Positions 58,689 to 64,000 of a DNA stretch of 64,000 nt are shown here, in pieces. The translations under genes and the position numbers were made by a program. The notes below the pieces were generated by a model. That model searched no databases. It saw only the letters and a program-made list of their open reading frames with translations, and was not told the DNA's origin. Numbering within the stretch: position 1 is the first letter of the stretch; each line of letters begins with the position of its first letter. This DNA comes from Penicillium oxalicum. Its lineage: Eukaryota > Ascomycota > Eurotiomycetes > Eurotiales > Aspergillaceae. The stretch covers positions 3,286,001-3,350,000 of the forward strand of contig NC_064652.1 of NCBI RefSeq assembly GCF_001723175.1, written 5' to 3'.

Positions 58689-58716
58689 AGAGAATAACTG
58701 CGCGCAGTTATTCTCT
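58689..58716. repeat. Perfect 28-bp palindrome, copy 2
   Basis: AGAGAATAACTGCG followed directly by its exact complement CGCAGTTATTCTCT. The following sequence (GATTGGTTAAT versus CAATTGGTTAAA) and CGCTAG also match copy 1. Could be a mobile-element remnant or a protein-binding site. Confidence 0.85.
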
Positions 58717-59463
58717 CGAGACTGATTGGTTAATAAGCAGTTTCCACTCACTGCAGTCGGGACGCTAGTGTAGTTCTCCTGAGCACAGGCCTCAAGGAGC
58801 TTGTCTCAAACAGGAGGAACGTATTACGAAATATCACCCGGCACAGGCGGACACGCCTAAAAAGCCACAGAACTTGGGAAGGAACTCTTTCGTACTGCAT
58901 CGGGGATAGAATTTCTCTTAGCAACTTACAATGCGCTTGATCACGTACCGGCGAAACGCTAACAATGTGGGCATTACGCCGAACATTAGTGGCGCGCGCT
59001 TCGCACGCACCCTGTGGCCCTGAAACAAGAAAAACAGAGAACATGAACTGACAACGGAAGAAAAAGGAATAAACTAGGCAGCAATTTGAAACAAGCTATC
59101 ACTCCGAACGAAGGCGAATGGTGAAGCTCTTTCACTACAGAAATAGATATTCCCTGGCTCACATGTATATTCTGAGCATGAGACATGGATCAAGCGCTCA
59201 TTGACTTGATTCTATTCTTAGAGGAGATACGGATTAGAAGATAAGCCGAAGTCACTACTTATCACCTCTTATCACGCAGGTAGCGGTTATGACTCCTGTT
59301 AAAGTGTTAGGTAAACTAGGGAGATGCATAGATATAAAACCCTTGAGAAAGTCCACCTGTAAACCGGTTATAGAGAATAATCTATCGCTCTTAAGCATCC
59401 CTTGAACACTATCCGGCCTAATTACCGTCAGCTCTAGCTATATTTCCCAAGATCGCTTGCACA

Positions 59464-60071
59464 ATGCCATCTAACAAAGACCGTCTCTATGTTGCTCTCT
59501 ACGCACGCGGAGGCAATCCTACCATGCTAGGCAAAGAAGACACGTGAGTTCGTCATGCAGAAGCTTCCTTAGCGGATATTAATTAAAAGACTGATATCCC
59601 GTCTGAGCTAGATACCACTGGGCCTTGATCGTGGGGCCCAAAGTTGAAGCAGAGGATGGTATGGGGGTCCGTTACCACGCAAAGGAGAGGCTAGCATTGA
59701 CAGGGGGCTCTAAATGGTTCTTCGAGGAGCGCGAATGTCCACTTGCCCCTACTAGCATGCTACTTGTTCGTATCATAGTTGGGAAGGTAGCGGAAAGAAA
59801 TCGCCTAGTCGAAATTCTGCGGAACACGCCTATTCGGCAAGGCCAACCAGGTTGGAACTGTGTCCTCTGGGTAAAGGAGGCCCTGGAAATGCTTAAGGTT
59901 GATACCAAGGCTCTAGGCACGAGCGTCGTTGAGTGGGAAAAAGTACGCAGCGGGGCGATGGATTATTGTCAGCTGAAGAAAGACCAGCACCGTTTTGATG
60001 GCCAGGGCAACTTTGATATGAAAAAGGTTCCAACATATGACTTGATAGAGCGGAAGGAAATCATTGTCTGA
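59464..60071 (+). CDS. DUF6914-like protein, two exons
   Basis: Exons 59464-59543 and 59612-60071, with a 68-bp intron (GTGAGT donor, TCTGAGC branch). 179 aa, a usual length for this fungal family. The sequence has its hallmarks: LYVALYARGG, TYHWALIVGPK, RYHAKER, APTSMLLVRIIVGKV, LRNTPIRQGQPGWNCVLWV and HRFDGQGNFD. The GWNC Cys and the YHW His recall papain-like folds, but that is inference. Function unknown; common in accessory regions. Frame intact. Confidence 0.75.
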
Positions 60072-60165
60072 GTTACAAGCTAGGATTATTCAAATATCTC
60101 CAAAATGAATTTGACAGACCCGTTCCATCGCCAGCTCTTCGGGCTTTACTAACTTTATCAAAGAT

Positions 60166-60630
60166 GGATTGGTTATTCAACGTCACAACGAGCCACATGT
60201 CCTCATTCCAAAGTCCCTCATGGATGACTGGGTGAATGCCTATGGGAAACAGAATTTCTTCACTACAGTCCCACAGATAATCAACGCGATCAAGGCTATC
60301 GAAACATGTCAGAGAGTGGGACCGTCGAACTCGAAGAAGATAACGGAAATTTTCTATCACTGCATAGACATAGGCAACAGCAAGTTCTTCGCAACGGAAC
60401 TCGGCAAATATGTTCAAATCGCGGTACTGGTGGGCCATAAAATCGACCCAGAAAAATATTTCAAAGGGTCCCAGGCAATATGGGACGGGAAGTCTCCCAT
60501 AGAGTTGATGAATATTGCTTTGAAGGAGGATCCTCAGGGGCATCATATGATCCAGGCCACAGTCCACTACTGGGGATTTAATGCTGGCGTGGTGAAGAAC
60601 ATTGCACAAATGTACGAGCTATTGTACTAG
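60166..60630 (+). CDS. Hypothetical protein, 5' end unresolved
   Basis: Open to TAG 60630: LVIQRHNEPHVLIPKSLMDD, then NFFTTVPQIINAIKAIE, ITEIFYHCIDIGNSKFFATE and GHHMIQATVHYWGFNAGVV. A TTACTAACTT branch-like site and AAAG acceptor just upstream (60147-60165) suggest this is a downstream exon; the first exon was not found. It follows the DUF6914-like gene by under 100 bp. The antisense frame (60609-60073) is also open but looks less protein-like. Confidence 0.45.
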   Translation, partial: GLVIQRHNEPHVLIPKSLMDDWVNAYGKQNFFTTVPQIINAIKAIETCQRVGPSNSKKITEIFYHCIDIGNSKFFATELGKYVQIAVLVGHKIDPEKYFKGSQAIWDGKSPIELMNIALKEDPQGHHMIQATVHYWGFNAGVVKNIAQMYELLY

Positions 60631-60690
60631 AGAACTTTGCTACTTTAGTACTTGTTTGCCACTGTGTTTGTACTTAGAGGTTTAACTGAT

Positions 60691-60886
60691 ATATGTTACG
60701 GACCTCAAAGAAGCGGGGGGCCGCAGTTACTTGAGTGACGACCGTGAACCAATCATTCTACGGACACTAGGGATTAGCGTTGTCACGTGCGTTTCGGTAT
60801 ACTTGGGCGTGCCCCAAGGGACCCGAGGGAGAGACATTCAGGGCAGGCGCCAGAAGCAGCCTACGGCTAACCGACACGAACGATAC
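60691..60886 (+). repeat. LTR-like dispersed repeat, copy 2
   Basis: 196 bp, nearly identical in opposite orientation to 40732-40927. Begins (AT)ATGTTACGGACCTC. Flanks of the two copies are unrelated beyond the repeat. Confidence 0.65.
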
Positions 60887-62707
60887 TAGGTTACTTATAG
60901 TATAGATAGTGCGCTCAAGGTTATATATTAGCGTTATAGAGCTATCCTTGAGTACTCTTATACCCACTTTCCCTTGGATGCATTGATTGCATATGTACTC
61001 AGCGACCAACCACGTATCGTCAAACCTTACCCTGTACTTGATGCGGCAGTGGTCCACTTGTTGACAACCGGCGAATTCCCTCAAGTTTTTAGCCGCCAGA
61101 CTGTACAAAAATGGGAGCGGTGTGCAGCCACCGAGTCTCAACAGACTTGCCCCCTTCAAGTTTGGCAAGCTTTTAGCACTGAGGCGGTATCTGGTGTAGC
61201 CCAAGGCCACCTTCAAGAATGGGTGGATATACCTGGAAATTGCCTGTTAGGCTTTTGAACCTCTGTGTACTTTTATGCAGAGGCCCTTTTCCTTTTGGCG
61301 TTGGGTTGGCGTAGACGGACATGATGCAAATGTGACCAGCTTATGTCGTTTTACAGTACCTGGTTAAATAGACAATATTGGCATCGGAATTTATTTGTGC
61401 TTCTAGACTGTGTAGGAACGGCATGTCTCATAAAATCGAAAGCTGAGGTATTAAAATACATCACAAATTTTCTTCATGATCATCGAAAGGAAAATAGTAA
61501 AGAACCGCTGTCTTCTCCATCTCAGTGCTTGAATGCTCCATCAAACCATCCTTGATGCTCTGGCTGACAGCCCTGCGCCATTCAAGCTGATCCTCATCTA
61601 AAACCCAGCCAAGGGCATCTGTCCCGATTAGATCCCTCATCCCGCCAAGTTCCTATAGTTTCTCCTGTTCTTGGCGATGATCCTCTGAGTATTTCTGTCT
61701 CTCTTCCTCGGAAAAACACATTTCAGACAATCTTTCAGGGAAGTAAGCCTAATTCGGAGAATTTTGCATCGTGCCTCGCAAAACGCCATAGGGGTTTCAA
61801 TCCATGATTTCATCTCCAACGAAAGGAGTACTAACGCATATAGAATGAGAGTGAGGCAACAATTAAATCTACCGATTTGAAACTATGTGACATGACCAAG
61901 CCTACTCTTTCAAGTTCTTTGACAGTTGGTCCTCGAAGTCCCGTATCGCCTGCTCTTCTTCCTCCTCATTCCTGTCCACTTCAATCTCTACATCTGCAGT
62001 CGAATAACCTTGTGGGAATCTTGAGCAGCCCTTTTCTTCAGAGTGAAATCTTGAGTGTTCAGATTGAACTGGAATTTGTACCGTCGATATTCCTTGCCAG
62101 CTTTCTTGATGACTTATCAGTACGGACCAACCTCTCGCATTGACCTGTTAAAGAGGGAGAGATTTGTTCCTTTAAATAGCCTTGCGTCACATGCAAAGAC
62201 ACAAAGAGCTGCGATTTGAATGAGGTTCTTCTGAACCGCGAACTTGAAAGGATTCTTGAACTTCGGAGTGGGCTCCTCGAACACGGGATAGTGGGGAACT
62301 CGTGGTTCTCCGAAGGGCTGATTGGACACGGCTATTTGGCGGTTCGAAACTGCGACCCCGCGAGCTTTCTGCCATCAAAGCTCGTTACTAGTTACTGTCT
62401 ACTGTGTAGAAGGCAGGTGATTTCATTATTTTGCGATATTTCATTATATTGTTGCCCGGCCCTTGTACAATACATATATCTACTGTATCGAGAGTGGCCA
62501 ATTCTGGCGCTGGGATTGTCTGAACAATTCAAAGGCAAGTAAAAATCATATACAAAGTGACACTGGGCCATATACACGTCCGCTACGATTTTAAAACCTG
62601 GTCGGTTGCAGCCTTGCCAGTCCTCTCCCCAAACCAAATGCCCCCGCGGTATTACGTCTCTTTGCCTCTCCATTGAGCTCGGCCTCCCTATCTCGTTCTT
62701 AATGTCC
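60887..62707. other. Weak, probably decayed coding remnants
   Basis: Short frames such as 60974-61258 (plus) and 62329-62117 (minus, FGEPRVPHYPVFEEPTPKF) are protein-like but unsupported. On the minus strand, EEEEEQAIRDFEDQLSKNL before a TAG at about 61898 may be the C-terminus of a lost gene. Confidence 0.3.
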
Positions 62708-63940
62708 TTATTGCACCCAAGAACTCTCCCTCTTCAGTTGGCTCACTGCCTCCTTTGCCTTTGCCACCCAGGTTTCAACACCAGTAACAGCACCAAAAGG
62801 CGAGTTCTTCTGCTCCATCAGGAACGACAAAACTTCAGCTGGACTGAAAAATTGGTCTGGCACCTTGGAAGCAAAGTTGTCGGCAAGTCTCTCAATCGTC
62901 TCATCACCGAATTGTCTCTTGGATTGCTTGTGGCCGGGCGTCTGCTTGAAGACTGTCTGAAAAAGTTGAGCGGACATTTTCCTATCGGCAAGCTAAAAAT
63001 GCACCTTTTTATCCGTACGGCCAGGCCGAATGAGTGCTTCGTCCAAATGTTCGATGTGGTTGGTTGTCATAATGAGCACCCGACCTTCTTGAGATGACGC
63101 ACCATCAAGAACATTAAGAAGACCAGAGGGGGTGACTCTAGAGCCTGAATTGCTTTCTTGGTCTGCATCTGCACCGTCCCTTCGTCCCATCCCAGCGGCG
63201 TCAACGTCCTCCAGGAGAACGATACAGTGCGGTGGAAGCTCAGCAAATAGCTTCATCAGCTTGCTGTCCGAAATACCGGACAATTGTAGCGTATAAATAT
63301 CAAGTTCAAATTCCCCCGCCAGTGAAAGACTGAAGCTGGATTTTCCGGTTCCACGAGGTCTGTATAAAAGGTAGCCTCGTTGGTAGGGTATTCCATGGTC
63401 GGCGTACCACTTTTGAGTACGCTCATCCAGAAAGTCCTTCCCATCTCCCAAAGGTCATCCTGAACTTGTTTGTCCATGATAACTGTAGAGAGTGGTCGAA
63501 TTGGTCTTAACCTGGTCTTCTTCCAGTCCCCTTCGCGGTGCTCAAAGACAGCAATATTTTTGTCAATATTATTAAGATATTTTCCTCGGTACTCTTCAAC
63601 AAGCTCTTTGAGTATGTTTGGATAAAGGCCAATGGAGGAGATGTAGATATCTTCTCGATGGTCTTTGACAGCGCAGTGAAGTATGAGCAGATATCCCTTG
63701 TACCAGAAAGGGAAAGACCCGTCCCAGGGAGAAAAAGTTAAAGTCTTTTTCTTTGCTTGATTTTGGATGCTCGCGATCGTCTAGGACAGCATCCTTGAGG
63801 TTTTTTGACCTTTCTTGTCCAGATTTGACTACTGTCTTAAATTACACATATCCGTCCAGAATGACTTGGGCATTTTCGTGCGCCTCGCCATGTACGTCTA
63901 AGCGCTCCCGAAGCATCCTTTTCCATTCGACATCCATGTC
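62708..63940 (-). pseudogene. BCS1-like AAA ATPase, broken
   Basis: The minus strand encodes, across frame breaks, a BCS1 N-domain (FPFWYKGYLLILHCA, VFEHREGDWKKTRLRPIRPL) and an AAA core: HGIPYQRGYLLY, Walker A GTGKSS, Walker B CIVLLEDVDAAG, sensor MTTNHIEHLDEALIRPGR. The C-terminal segment is AQLFQTVFKQ. BCS1 relatives have GPPGTGKSS; here it is RPRGTGKSS. One base is missing near 63430 (between DLWEMG and KDFLDER), and a TAG at 62995-62993 stands where CAG is expected (HF-stop-LADRK). A TAA also follows DGYV in the N-terminal part. The gene may extend beyond the window. Mitochondrial BCS1 inserts Rieske protein; fungal paralogues in accessory DNA have unknown roles. Confidence 0.7.
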
Positions 63941-64000
63941 ACCTTGAAGAGATAATAGCAGCGTTAGTCTTGCATGTTAGATTAGCACTTTGCCTGTGAA

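Larger units (their letters stand above)
57902..59463. other. Intergenic with duplicated palindromic repeat
   Basis: No supported gene. About 100 bp around 58411-58510 is repeated at about 58672-58780. Confidence 0.45.

Noticed and set aside
60073..60609. 178-codon minus ORF (MCNVLHHASIKSPVV)
   Set aside because: Antisense to the more protein-like plus frame 60166-60630; unusual Cys/His/Tyr-rich composition suggests a shadow.
1..64000. DUF3435 (Starship captain) or patatin-like gene
   Set aside because: No frame showed the tyrosine recombinase R...H-x-x-R...Y layout or a G-x-S-x-G patatin core, so the Starship idea rests on cargo families only.

Overview
The window reads as accessory (non-core) DNA of a filamentous ascomycete (Pezizomycotina). 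Spliced reading frames are joined by 46-71 bp introns with GTRNGT-type donors, CTRAY-like branch sites and YAG acceptors. The gene families (HeLo, HET-E/NWD-type NLR, DUF2841/HrmA-like, DUF3723, DUF6914-like, BCS1-like AAA) are typical of such fungi. Intact small genes alternate with broken genes, transposon relics and minisatellites. Several broken genes carry stops that look like C-to-T changes of CAA or CAG, as expected of repeat-induced point mutation (RIP). No core metabolic genes, rRNA or tRNA were seen.

Layout. 1-7.3 kb: a divergent pair made of a HeLo-domain cell-death effector (2261-3150, minus) and a NACHT-WD40 receptor (3834-7241, plus). When spliced, the effector's C-terminus and the receptor's N-terminus carry similar short Q-x-I-G motifs, the arrangement of a HET-S/NWD2-type amyloid signalling pair. 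8.5-10.1 kb: a ferric-reductase-like gene with an in-frame TAA. 10.9-21 kb: small coiled-coil or cysteine-rich ORFs, two copies of a TA-flanked MITE, a truncated LINE and a 17 x 17-bp minisatellite. 22.6-34.6 kb: two diverged copies (A, B) of a module holding a coiled-coil gene, an opposed acidic gene and a Myb-like gene; copy B keeps two genes intact. 35.8-37.5 kb: one five-exon gene encoding two DUF2841 domains. 40-46 kb: ankyrin relic, LTR-like repeat, 15-bp minisatellite, small Cys-rich ORF, kinase-like gene and a DUF3723 pseudogene. 47.8-57.9 kb: several small intact intron-containing genes (two of them paralogues), a PD-(D/E)XK-like gene with one internal TGA, and an 11-bp repeat placed upstream of three genes. 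58-64 kb: a duplicated palindrome, a DUF6914-like gene, a second LTR-like copy and a broken BCS1-like AAA ATPase.

How the parts may work together. The effector/receptor pair is a candidate self-contained non-self-recognition cell-death system. NLR, ferric reductase and DUF3723 are three of the accessory families reported to recur in giant Starship transposons, so the segment could be Starship cargo or subtelomeric DNA. No DUF3435 captain or element boundary was seen. All calls come from reading the sequence; no database search was run.
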